Notes under the pieces: generated by a model
Told to the model about the DNA's origin: nothing
Databases searched by the model: none
The model's input: the letters and a program-made list of their open reading frames with translations, nothing else
DNA from: Cryptomeria japonica
Lineage: Eukaryota; Streptophyta; Pinopsida; Cupressales; Cupressaceae
Direction: 5' to 3'
NCBI RefSeq assembly: GCF_030272615.1
Contig: NC_081405.1
Coordinates: 653,752,920-653,816,919, forward strand
DNA length: 64,000 nt
Part shown: positions 46,065 to 56,123 of the stretch, piece after piece
How the letters are laid out: each line of letters begins with the position of its first letter
How positions within the stretch are numbered: the stretch's first letter is position 1
Made by a program: the position numbers and the translations under genes

Positions 46065-47179
46065 TGTTAGGATAACTGGTGGACAACTTAGAAGGGGGGG
46101 GGGTGGGTGAATCAGTTGTCAACAAATTATATTAATCAAACCACTTTATAACCTTTAACTGGAGCACATAAACATTGAATACTGAAATAGTAGAAATAGA
46201 TATCAGTAAGCAATAAAACTTAAGAATGAAAAAGAGAATTAACACAATACAACCATACCACATAACACCATGATTTGTATGTGGAAAACCTAGTAAAGGG
46301 AAAAACCACAGTGGGAAGTCTACCCACAGTCAGATGATACTTCTACAGAAAGTATGTGATACAATAAGGGGCCTGCACATATAAGAAAGCACACTGCCTA
46401 GAGCATAATGCTCATTACAAAGGAGTCTCACTGACTGCAGAGAGGTTATAACCACCTCAAGATAATTGGACAACAATCTAGAAGAATTAACTTCGAGAGA
46501 TAGCATCTACCATGCCTGATTATAGTCTCGGTTAAGCTCAATACCGGAGGCCTTTGACCTCTTACTTAAATCCAATTCGATCACCTATGATCGACTATGT
46601 CTCCTTCATATATGATATTTCATTCCATGACTATGAACATATTCCACCACCACCACCACAATCTACAATGAGATCTTACATAAATTTATACAAACCCTAA
46701 GGCCTAAAAAAATTAGGTCGGCCACCTAAAAGATATTTCAATAAGATGATTACATACATCCATATTACAATGATATGCCATGTCGTCTTAAGATCAAAAC
46801 AACATTAACCAATCCATAAAACATCTCGGTAATGAGTAGAGAACACGTTAACATGATACTGGTCCATAACCTAGATAGGTACTGGACCTAATCTGGGTCC
46901 ACCATGCCAAAGTGATGTCTCCAATCAGTTGAGGCACGATCAAGGGTCACCTTCTGCATCCTGAATTCCATATAGAAGTTGCACCAACACCACTTGTGCA
47001 TTCTGTCAAGGATTCTCAGTTAAAGCTCTGTCGATAAAACCTTCAACCCTTACCAGTAACACAAGTTCTTCTACCGATAACCAAAACCTATCTGTCGATA
47101 ACCAACCATAATAGCTAGTGTTGGCATCAATGACAAAACATCAATGCAACACATAATCAATTCCTCCATATTGCCAACA
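46065..47179 (-). repeat. E4 5' LTR (1,115 bp)
   Basis: Minus strand begins TGTTGGCAATATGG at 47179 and ends TTATCCTAACA at 46065. Carries the poly-C block (46097-46110), the 'GGTTTTTCCC' block near 46300 and a TATA-like TATAAATTTATG at 46679-46690. Very similar to both E3 LTRs. Confidence 0.88.
46679..46690 (-). promoter_or_regulatory. Candidate TATA box in E4 5' LTR
   Basis: Minus strand TATAAATTTATG followed by TAAGATCTC, conserved in the E3 LTR at 48065-48076 and similar in E2. A plausible LTR promoter element by position and sequence only. Confidence 0.35.
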
Positions 47180-47416
47180 GGCCTCTCTAGCTCTGCAATC
47201 ATTCTCAATATTTTTGTCCAAGTTTGCAGGAGCAAGATAGTCAGATGCTGGATCATAAGGTGTATATCCTTTCTCAGTGATCTCCCAAATATTCATGCCA
47301 AGACATCTAATATGAGTCTCCATTCTGATTTTCCATATCCCATAGTTTGTTCCATCAAGCTTAGGGATATCTCTTCTGAAAATAGCTACCGGTGGATTTG
47401 AAGTATTAGTTGCCAT
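47180..47416 (-). pseudogene. E3 copia gag, N-terminal fragment
   Basis: 79 codons from ATG 47416: 'MATNTSNPPVAIFRRDIPKL' then 'DGTNYGIWKIRMETHIRCLG', the UBN2 opening, ending at 'NDCRAREA' where the E4 LTR begins. There is no lesion before the junction. It lies 45 bases from its primer site. The rest of E3 gag and pol are not in the window and were probably lost in the deletion that joined E4 and E3 through P. Confidence 0.85.
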
Positions 47417-47460
47417 AGGATCTATCTCAAGCTGTTAAGATTTTGCAAAAGAGGACCAAA

Positions 47461-47473
47461 GCTCTGATACCAA
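47461..47473 (-). promoter_or_regulatory. E3 primer binding site
   Basis: Minus strand TTGGTATCAGAGC, matching initiator tRNA-Met, one base from the LTR end at 47475. Confidence 0.85.
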
Positions 47474-47474
47474 T

Positions 47475-48695
47475 TGTTAGAATAACTGGTGGAAAACTGA
47501 GAGGGGTAGGTGAATGAGTTGTCAATAGATTATATTAATCAAACCACTTTATAACCTTTAACCGAAGCACATAAACATTGAATATCGAAATAGTAGAAAT
47601 AGATATCGGTAAGAAATAAAACTTAAGAATGAAATATAGAATCAACACAATGCAATCATACCACATAACACCATTATTTGTATGTGGAAAACTTGGCAAA
47701 GGGAAAAACCAAGATGGGAATCCTACCCATAATCAGATAATACTTCTGCAAAAAGTATGTGATACATTAAGGGGCATGCACATGCAAGAAGGCACACTTC
47801 CTAGAGTATATTTCTCATTACAAAGGAGTCACACTGACTATAGAGAGGTTATAACCACCTCAATATAATTGGACAACAATGTAGAAGAATGACCTGCCAA
47901 TGATAGCATCTACCATGCTTGATTACAGTCTTGGTTAAGCTCAATGTTGGAGGCCTTTGACCTCTTACATAAACCCAATTCAATCATCTATGATCAACAA
48001 AATCTCCTTTGCATATAATATTTCATTCCATGACCATTACCACATGATCTACAATGAGATCTTACATAAATTTATACCAACACTAAGGCCTCAACCAATT
48101 AGGTCGGCCACCTAAAAGATATTACAATAAGATCATTACATACATCCACAATACAATGATATGTCATGTCAGCTTTAGACCAAAACAACATTAACCAATC
48201 GATAAATCATCCTAGTAATGTGTAGAGAACACAAAACATCATACCGGTCCATAACCTGGACCCAAATAGATTCACCATGCCAAATCAATTTCTCCAATCA
48301 GTCGAGGCATGAACATAGATTACCTTTTGCATCCTGAATTCCATCTAGAAGCCGCACCAACACCACTTATGTATCCTTTCAAAGATTCTTAGAAAAAGAT
48401 CTGCCAGTAAAGCCTTAAACCCTTACCGGTATAGGCTTACTAGAGTGTATGATAGCATCTGATCATCAAGTCAATACCAACTGGCCAAAGTATACTCCGA
48501 AAACATCAAACCAAATATATTCCACTGATCCAAACATGTCGGTAGGATCCAACTGATAGTCCCTTCTGTCGGTAACACTAGTTCTTCTACCAGTAACCAA
48601 AATCTATCTGCCAGTAACCAATCATAACAACTAGTGTTGACATCACTGACAAAACATCAATGCAACACATAATCAATTCCTTCATATTGCCAACA
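47475..48695 (-). repeat. E3 5' LTR (1,221 bp)
   Basis: Minus strand begins TGTTGGCAATATGAAGG at 48695 and ends ATTCTAACA at 47475. It shares the 'CCTGGACCCAAATAG' form with the E3 3' LTR piece at 33101, differing from E4. It contains a segment near 48430-48560 not seen in the E4 LTR, which accounts for its extra length. Confidence 0.87.
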
Positions 48696-48700
48696 AAATT
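48696..48700. other. E3 target-site duplication AAATT, right copy
   Basis: AAATT after CCAACA, matching 32320-32324. Confidence 0.85.
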
Positions 48701-50558
48701 AAGACTCTAGCCTGATTTACAACCATCATGCCCTCATCTATAGTAATTTTCCTAAACTCTTCCATCATCTCATTCTTAACTTCTCTCCAGTTTTAATGCT
48801 CAGACCTATCTTCTCTTCTTAAATTATCCTATTTTCATTTCCTACACTAATTGTAGAAAGGTTGGGATTCTCAAAAAAGCATCTTCCTCTATTTGTTCTT
48901 CAACCTGCCTTGAAGGTGAATAGGGAATAGGTGGTGGTGAAGGACTTCTATTTGAATCTTCAAGATCAATGATCTTGACTCCTTTAAAAGGCTTAAGTTA
49001 CTCCTTTGGGGGAGGCTCTAGCTTCATTATCTTTTTTCCTCGCCAATTATTCATTGTCATTGCTACTCTCTTCTTCACCACTTGTTTCTTCTCTTACCCT
49101 CTTTTGAGAGGGCTCATAAACAGGTCTTTCTTCTACTAGCCCATCTTTTCTTTGAGGTAGAGGAGGTCGTGGGCTTGGCTGTTTCATCCTCATTTGATGA
49201 ATCAAGGTTGATTCCCCCAATGTGATGGGTGTTGGATGTTGTGCATCTCTTCTTTAAACTTGTTAGCCATGGACTTCTTTAAGTTTGGCCCTCTTCTCCT
49301 TTAATGCAAGAATAAATTCATCAAAATTGTTCATAACAAAATCAACTTTAGCACAAAATGGAGTGAAATTTTTTGTTGGATCATAGCTTGGATCCATTTT
49401 CTTAACTATAACCCATATCTTCCTAAAATCTATCCATTTCTCTTTCCTCCAATCCTGAATCATGAAATCAAACTCATTTATTATTATATCCTTAGGGAAA
49501 TTGTGCTCATGGGGCAATAGGCCTCCTTTTATTCTTGCCTTAAATACATTATTAAAACCCTTTGAGTCACTATGCCTAGCTGTGCTAAGCCCTAAATGAT
49601 ATGGTGCAAAGAACTTGTTGAAATGCTCATATCCTCCTTTGAAAATCACAAAATATGGAATGACAATATAATCAGGGAAAATTGTTCCTTTGCCTCTTTC
49701 CTTTATTTCCTTATCATGGATACACCCTATCTGCCACATTACTTCAGCAAAACCCATTCTCAAAGGAACATTAAAAGGCAATACATGTGGCTGACCAGAG
49801 AAACCATAAATTCTAATAACAATGATATAAGATAAGGGATGAAATCTCCCTAATTGTGCTCAATATTCAAAAGCGGAAACCTCTCCTTAGACCTTACAAA
49901 ATCATGTAGCTCCTTGGGGTTCCTTGGTGGGTTCACTATCAATCTTTTTCTTAACCTAGAAGCAAATTTGTTATAAAACCTTACAAGTCTAGCCTCCTAT
50001 CTGTCCCAAGACATATCTACACTCCAAAGCTGCATTGGAATTTCATTATTGTCAATTGGTCTTCTGAGGTTCATAGTGACTTCAAAGTAATCTACATTTC
50101 GACACAAGAACATGTGCATGAGAAATTTGTACCATTAGAAATGAGTTCCATACACTTCATTCTTAGCATCATGCAACCCCTCATGAATCTTCTCTTCAAG
50201 GTATGGGGTGAAGTAAAAGATCACAATATAATTTGGATGTTGAATTTGCATAGCCATATACATGAAGTCAGGTGGCATAACTGTAATTGGATTCAACCCC
50301 AAGACCTAACATATAGAGAAAAAGGTAGCCTAAAAATAAGGAGCAAAAGCACCAATGGGAAAAGGCTACTCTGAACTAGGGCCAATGTAGTACATTGCCT
50401 ATCCTACTTTTTTAGAATGAATTAGGAAGAAATCAAGTTCTAATGAAACCTTTCATTCTATAATACTCTGCCAACAATTCATTCAAATCTACTTGTACTA
50501 GGTTAGCATATGGTTCATACAAGTCAAAGATCTCCTGGAATTCTCTCTCTCTTGATTG
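48696..50558 (-). pseudogene. H2 accessory region, third (central) piece
   Basis: Matches T at about 10971-13007. Its best part is 172 codons at 49781-49263, beginning 'MPFNVPLRMGFAEVMWQIGC' and containing 'GGYEHFNKFFAPYHLGLSTA', 'HNFPKDIIINEFDFMIQDWR' and 'KVDFVMNNFDEFILALKEKR'. The equivalent stretch in T is frameshifted, so H2 gives the clearest view of this part. A Pro-rich segment follows, matching 'SPSPPPVPYSP' of T. I recognise no family; the even mix of hydrophobic and charged residues suggests a folded domain. S is inserted at its right edge, at GATTG. Confidence 0.62.
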
Positions 50559-53008
50559 TGTTGGCATTGGGTTGTCATTGATGTCAACTAGTATGGGATG
50601 ACTACCGGTATGAGAGATGTTTATGCAATACTGTTAAGGAGGAGTATAGGTTGAGATATCTTGGATATCACCTTGTGTTGCAAAATACCGAAAAGGTAAG
50701 TAAGATGACCTCAGGAGTCACCAGTACACAAGTTAGTACTTGACTTGTGTGGATGAGTTGGGAAAGTGATCGGTACTGATACTGTGCATCACCAGTAAGG
50801 AAAGGATGTCAATTGGTAAGTGATGTGTTGACATGGAGAAGTTATATAAACCAAGTGAATGGTTGTTAGCTTGCAAAGGTCATGATCAATGTACAAGCAC
50901 GATGGGGAAGGTGTTTGAGCGGTTGTTTGTGATGAAGAGGTAGAATGTTACCTGAATCACACCAACACTCAAGGAGAAGAATGAATAGGTATTATGTTGT
51001 AAGGTTGCTGGACAACAAGACTCCCACCTGATGAAGGTGCAGTCATCGTATGAAGAGATGAGTGATAGTAAATGTGCCCACACTGGATCACATGTGCCTA
51101 TTTGAAGATATGTTGCACAAAAAGGGAAGTCACATGAGTACATTATGAAATGCAGATGTCAAGATGTCAGTCCAACGGTAACTGGAACTTATCTCCAGGT
51201 ATGCATGGTGTGCATCATGATTCTTTGAGATAAGAGAGAAGAGGTAAAGGCATTTTGAGATGTCAGTACAGAAGAAGAGTGATGTGTTTGTCATCTTAAA
51301 AAATTGGTTGTGATATGGTCCTAGTTGATCAAGGAGAAGGCAAGGATGAGTGAATGTAAATAGAGGAAGTGGCCTGACTGAAGATGGTGTCTTTTGAAGG
51401 TTGATGACAGAGTGTCATCAAGAAGGTTTATCGGTATGTAATTCCAATGGTAATGTGAGAAAGGTGTAGACATAGATGTATTCCCACCTTGTGGGAATGA
51501 GCATGCTCAAGAGAGACATGTCTAACAACCAATCAAGGTGTTCCACCGATAGTTCAATAGAGAGAAGACATGATGAGTTAACTGGTAGAGTGTGATATAC
51601 CAGTAGGGTTTGTATACTGACAGAGAAGAGAAACTAGTAGAAGTGTTTGGTTGGTGATCCTATCTGGACCAACATGAAGAGCCAAGATGGAAGTTGGTCG
51701 ACATGGATGCCACTTGGAGTCAAGGTGGCAAACTTGAATTTGGATAAAGATGGAATGTACACCGACAGGGTAGTTGCAGGGTTGGTCGATATCAATGGAA
51801 GGTCCCACAAATCATGGGACATGTTGCAGAGTCGTTGCAGGGGTTTGAGGCTCAAGGTCTAGAGGAAAACTATGAGCCAGCTAAGAGTGATTAAGGAGAT
51901 TGAGGTGGACGAAGGAAACAACAGAACCAAATCTTGGTGTTTGACCAAGAGACCAACCGATATGGTAAAAAGAAGATTGCCAGAGATGGAAGGCATGATC
52001 TAGGAGGCACATAAATGTCAGAGTTGTGTAGACTGGCAAGTAGGAAGATTAGATTGGACAAGATCTAATTGGATTTGGTTTTCCTCAAGGATGGTGAAGA
52101 AACCCTAATCGCCTAGAATTTGAATTGGCTTTCGGCAGGAAAACCAGTCTATAAATATGAAGGAAAAAGACATTGTTTGCTGCTGCTGAAGAGAACAAAT
52201 ATATTGTGCTATTATGAAGTGAATAGGTGTTACTTGTGCATGTGAGAGAAAATTAGCCAAGTGCTCAGAGAGTATCTGAGACAAGAGGGAGAGTGAAGAG
52301 AAGAACTGGTAATGGTTATACCGGAAGAGCAAAAGTGAAGAGTGTCGAAGAGAAGGAAGACAGTGAATCAGTAGAGTTTAGCATTGGTAAAGTGTAGAGA
52401 AGTGAGGAGGAGATACTGCAGAGAAGAAGAGCAGAAGAAGTTTACTAATAGGGCTTACCAATAGAGAAGCAACAGGTGTGAGAAACAAGAGAAGTAAGTT
52501 GGTGTTGTAGAGAAGGTATCTCACTAGTAGAGTAAGTTATATGAAATGGTTGCAAGATTCACTTGTAACAAGATAACTACTTTTGTATTTGAAGTTTACT
52601 TTAAGAACACTGAGTTGTAGCTCAGTGCAGGGGTTGGTGCTCCTTGGGTAGGTGCCCTAAAATCATGGGTTGGTGCTCCTTTTGGGTTGTAGCCCATAAA
52701 ATCAGGGATTGGTGCTCCTTGGGTTGGTGCCCTAAACTTTGTAACAATGTTTTCATTGTGAGGCTGGATTGGAGCAGTAGTCTCCAGCAACATTTCTCAC
52801 CGAGGTTTTTCCCATCTTGGGTTTTCCTTATATATATTGGTGTTATGTGATGTCCCTTGTGTGATTGCTCTTATGTAGGTCTCCTTACTAACTCGTAAGT
52901 CTGCATAGAGTTAGATCTATTAACCAATATGCTCATAGAGGACAACAAAAGAGAAAAGTTTGAGAACCACTGATTCACCCTCCTCTCAGTGGTGCATTGT
53001 TTCTAATA
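50559..53008 (+). mobile_element. S: 2,450-bp solo LTR
   Basis: Begins TGTTGGCATTGGG and ends TGTTTCTAATA (CA changed to TA). GATTG flanks it on both sides (50554-50558 and 53009-53013), interrupting H2 at a point that is continuous in T at 13003-13007. No primer site or gag follows, so it is a solo LTR. It has the 'GGTTTTTCCCATCTTGGG' block near 52805 and 'GATTCACCCTCCTCTCAG' at 52972. It is about twice as long as the other copia LTRs here. Confidence 0.85.
52631..52740 (+). repeat. Three tandem 36-38-bp units in S
   Basis: Units start at 52631, 52667 and 52705, each with 'GG.TTGGTGCTCCTT..GGT' and ending 'CCCTAAA'/'CCCATAAAATC'. One diverged pair of the same unit occurs inverted in the E7 LTR near 58665-58700, linking the two LTR families. 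Confidence 0.8.
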
Positions 53009-54736
53009 GATTGTTAGCAGAATCTCTCCTTCATTTCCCCTTATTTATCTACAATAGCCTTGAGAAGGTCTACATCCATGAACACATTCAGCATCACCAA
53101 TTTACCCAAGTCATATTTCCAGACACTTGAGAATGGGGATTGTAAATTCCTCTATCCATACCATAATTTGAACATATCTATCCCAGTCATTGGTACCCTA
53201 CAATCCCCCAAGTGGTATGCTTTATCAGACAACTCTTCTCCTAGGGTTTTACCATGAACAAATTTTTGCCCTTGGTACTTGTCGTTAGTCGAGGGCTTTA
53301 ATTGGTCAAGAAAATCATCAAAAACATTTCTCTTCAAGTATTCAGTCTACCTTGAATGTTTTCACAGAGGAGCTATCTTACGAGACTAGGGTTTCTATCA
53401 CTTAAGCACAAGAGGAAAAGAAAACTAGGATTCGACACAAGAAATTCAAGAACAACACAGAATCATGCAAATTCTTATCAAATTCTAAGTCTTAGAATAA
53501 TTCATGAGGTTTTCCCTACAATTACTCACACAATTCACACTTCAATCATTTAGAACATAGAAGGGGTGTTTAGAAACAAACTGCTTTGCAAATACCAGGC
53601 AAACCGTAATCCTACACTGCAAGAACCCATCTCAATCTTCTTCAACTCTAGGGATACTTTCTAAATCTCTATGAATCACTTTATAAAGTGAAAAAAGCTC
53701 TAAGAATTCTTTCATTATTATTTTGGAATGGAGTACCACTATCTCATCCGCCATTACTGCTCGCGTGAGTGAAAAAATGGCTCAAACTTGCATTTGAAAT
53801 AATTTTCAAACTGAATCGTTGATCTTCTTCCATAATGGTGCATCACATGATTATCTTTAGTCAATCTAATATTGACCATCACATGTGGCAATCGGGTCCA
53901 CCCAAAGTATGACATGTCATAGCCAACTCACCACTTCACCTCGATCAGTGACCTCACCATCATCTTTTCTTGGCCCCCACCTTGGACATGTGGCACCATC
54001 TCATGATGTCATGGTCCATAAACCCATTGCATCTTCTTTCACAAGGTTACGAGGGTCACTAGATTAGTTCACTATTTACTTGCTAGCCACGACGATCACT
54101 TGACAATGGCTACTAACTCTCAAGTGCTTCTTGGATCGGGATTAAAACATCATCATTCAAATTTACAACATGCAGAAACATGCACCTTTAGTAGTATAGA
54201 CTTGATCTACAAGGAATGATAACATCAAAGGTTTGAAAGGTCAAACCTCTAGCTTAACCTCCCTGCCGAGGACATGTGGCATCATCTCGTGATGTCGCAG
54301 TCCTTATCTTCCACTCACTTTCAACCGTGGGGCTACGCGGACCGTAGGATCTACTCATGGTTTAACATAAAGTCACTAGAAAAAATATTAAAGACTTTAG
54401 ACTTAGGAAAAATTAAGGCGCTGGCAGAAAAATTAAAAGGGACCTGCCTAGGATAATTAATGCAGACTTAGGAAAATATTAAGGGGTCGACAAAGGAATT
54501 AATTGCTAGGAAAATAACATGGCCCCCTCGACGATAAGCTAACCCTAGGCCTTAAGTGAAAAAAGGTAATGAGGAAATATAACAAGCTTAGGGTTTTTAA
54601 CAAAGATTTAATAAAAAATGCATAAAACCCTAAACCCTAAATCCTAAGGGTAGGAACAAAGAACAAAATTAATTCTGAATGATCAGAAAATTGAGGAAGG
54701 CATGAAAATATTTTGCACAATGATTTTTAGGACTAT
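53009..54736 (-). pseudogene. H2 fourth piece: accessory N-terminus and upstream spacer
   Basis: 53337-53152 encodes 'MKRNVFDDFLDQLKPSTNDK' and 'FVHGKTLGEELSDKAYHLGD', the N-terminus of the accessory protein; an ATG at 53337 is a possible start, but T lacks it, so the start is uncertain. 53340-54736 is the non-coding spacer that in T lies just below integrase. The match to T ends at 54736 (T 14301), about 185 bases short of the integrase gene, so H2 has lost its whole gag-pol. It is joined here to E5. Confidence 0.6.
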
Positions 54737-55132
54737 GACCACCAACATATTGAATGATTCTAGGTGGTCTGCAACTCGTCCACCCTCTTCCTTCTTCAAG
54801 GAATACATTTTCTTCCTCAAGAAAATCTGATTTAATAGAGATTTTGTTTGACACATTTCACCAAGCTTAGGCTATAGCTTTTTTGCAGTGTTTTCTTCAT
54901 GTACATTGATCAGAAAAGAGTCTGCTAGGCATAGTTTGATTAGACCCTTGGATTTTTGGTCCATAAAATCATACTAAGTTGTTGCAGTAGGATGTGAGGG
55001 CCTTTGGACATTCGCATCAACAACATCCCATAAATCTTGATCTATTAGCAGATTTTCCATCTTCAGCTTCCACATCTCAAAATTTGTTCCATCAAATTTC
55101 TCCACCTCTATTTTCCCTGACAAACTTGCCAT
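54737..55132 (-). pseudogene. E5 copia gag, N-terminal fragment
   Basis: ATG at 55132: 'MASLSGKIEVEKFDGTNFEM' then 'WKLKMENLL', the opening of a copia Gag of a lineage different from E2/P. Further on, 'TKSLLNQIFLRKKMYSLKKE' and 'EGGRVADHLESFNMLV' are recognisable. At least two stops and probable frame changes are present. It ends at 54737, where H2 sequence begins, with no LTR or target duplication, indicating a deletion. Its primer site and LTR lie just to the right. Confidence 0.8.
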
Positions 55133-55243
55133 TTGAAAATTCCTATAACAAGATCAAAAAGTATCTTCTATAAAAGCTCCCACTCAAAACTGGATTAGTT
55201 CAAAAAACTCAACAACCCACAATTGAAACCAAAGGTGATCAAT

Positions 55244-55254
55244 CTTTGATACCA
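55244..55254 (-). promoter_or_regulatory. E5 primer binding site
   Basis: Minus strand TGGTATCAAAG, initiator-Met type with one change, two bases from the LTR end at 55257. Confidence 0.75.
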
Positions 55255-55256
55255 CT

Positions 55257-56123
55257 TGTAAGGAAGTTAAGTAGTAGAACAACTTCCTACACTAACCTTG
55301 AGAGGAGGGTAATGAATTTTTTTTTAGAGATTGTCACAATAGTTACAAAAAATAGAAATAGATATAATAAAATTCAAACTATAATGCAGTGATTTATGTG
55401 GGAAAAACCATTTCAGGAGAAAAACCCCACACTCCAAAATCTGCCCAATATATTATTTTCCAATCAAAACAGATTACAATATACTTGCAGAGCAATCTCT
55501 TCATAGGAGTACCATTAATTAGAGATTCAAGGTAACTCAATAGCTATAATACTCTTACATACAACCTCTATTTCATGCACCTCATATATAGGAGATACAA
55601 TATAAGAAACCATCAAATGGTATTACAAAACCATGGGCTAAAACCACCCAATAAGGTGTAGCCGACCTTATCTCCCTTCTAGATGCCCTATGACATCTCC
55701 CTTCCTTTTATAGCTCATCTATGTGTCTGATGTATTTTATATTTCCTATTTTAGGAGTACAAACTTCTGGAGGCCATAACTTGAGAACCATATGTCTTAT
55801 TGACGAACCATTCGAAGTGTCGAAAAGCTCACGAAGTGTTCCATTGCCTCGTAAATGCTATGTTGTTTACACCCACTTTTTAGAGCATTTTGGGGCCTCT
55901 AAAGTCCTCAAAATCAAATTCAAACTTTTCATTGGACCCCTCCAAAATGGAAAATTTAATATCTTCAAAACTAGTTGTGACCTTGTGACGTAACTTTACC
56001 AAAATGCTTATCTAGCCAGCTAGAAGTTTAGGGAGAATTTTGCACCACTTATTGCTCAAGCGAAAACTTACTATAAATAGTAACCTCATGTAAATGCAAG
56101 GTTGAGACACCATCTTCCCAACA
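55257..56123 (-). repeat. E5 5' LTR (867 bp)
   Basis: Minus strand begins TGTTGGGAAGATGG at 56123 and ends TTCCTTACA at 55257. It has a form of the 'GGTTTTTCCC' block near 55400 and 'ATTACCCTCCTCTCAAGG' near the end. The right flank AAGAG (56124-56128) is E6 coding sequence and would be its target duplication; the left copy was lost with the rest of E5. Confidence 0.8.

Larger units (their letters stand above)
40075..47179 (-). mobile_element. E4: copia element inserted in E3 gag, 3' LTR truncated by P
   Basis: In minus order: 5' LTR (47179-46065), primer site, gag, pol ending at 41843, polypurine tracts, 3' LTR start portion (41507-40075, with a solo LTR inserted). The right junction falls in E3 gag codons; GGCCT at 47180-47184 should be its target duplication, with the left copy lost. 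E4 is a close relative of E3 by LTR and gag sequence. Confidence 0.85.
32325..48695 (-). mobile_element. E3: composite copia element holding E4, P and a solo LTR
   Basis: The outer ends are E3 LTR sequence with TSD AAATT on both sides. What remains of E3: its 5' LTR (47475-48695), primer site, first 79 codons of gag (47180-47416), and the end portion of its 3' LTR (32325-33265). The rest of gag, all pol and the start of the 3' LTR are missing. E4 is inserted in gag; P bridges E4 to the E3 3' LTR. Confidence 0.82.
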
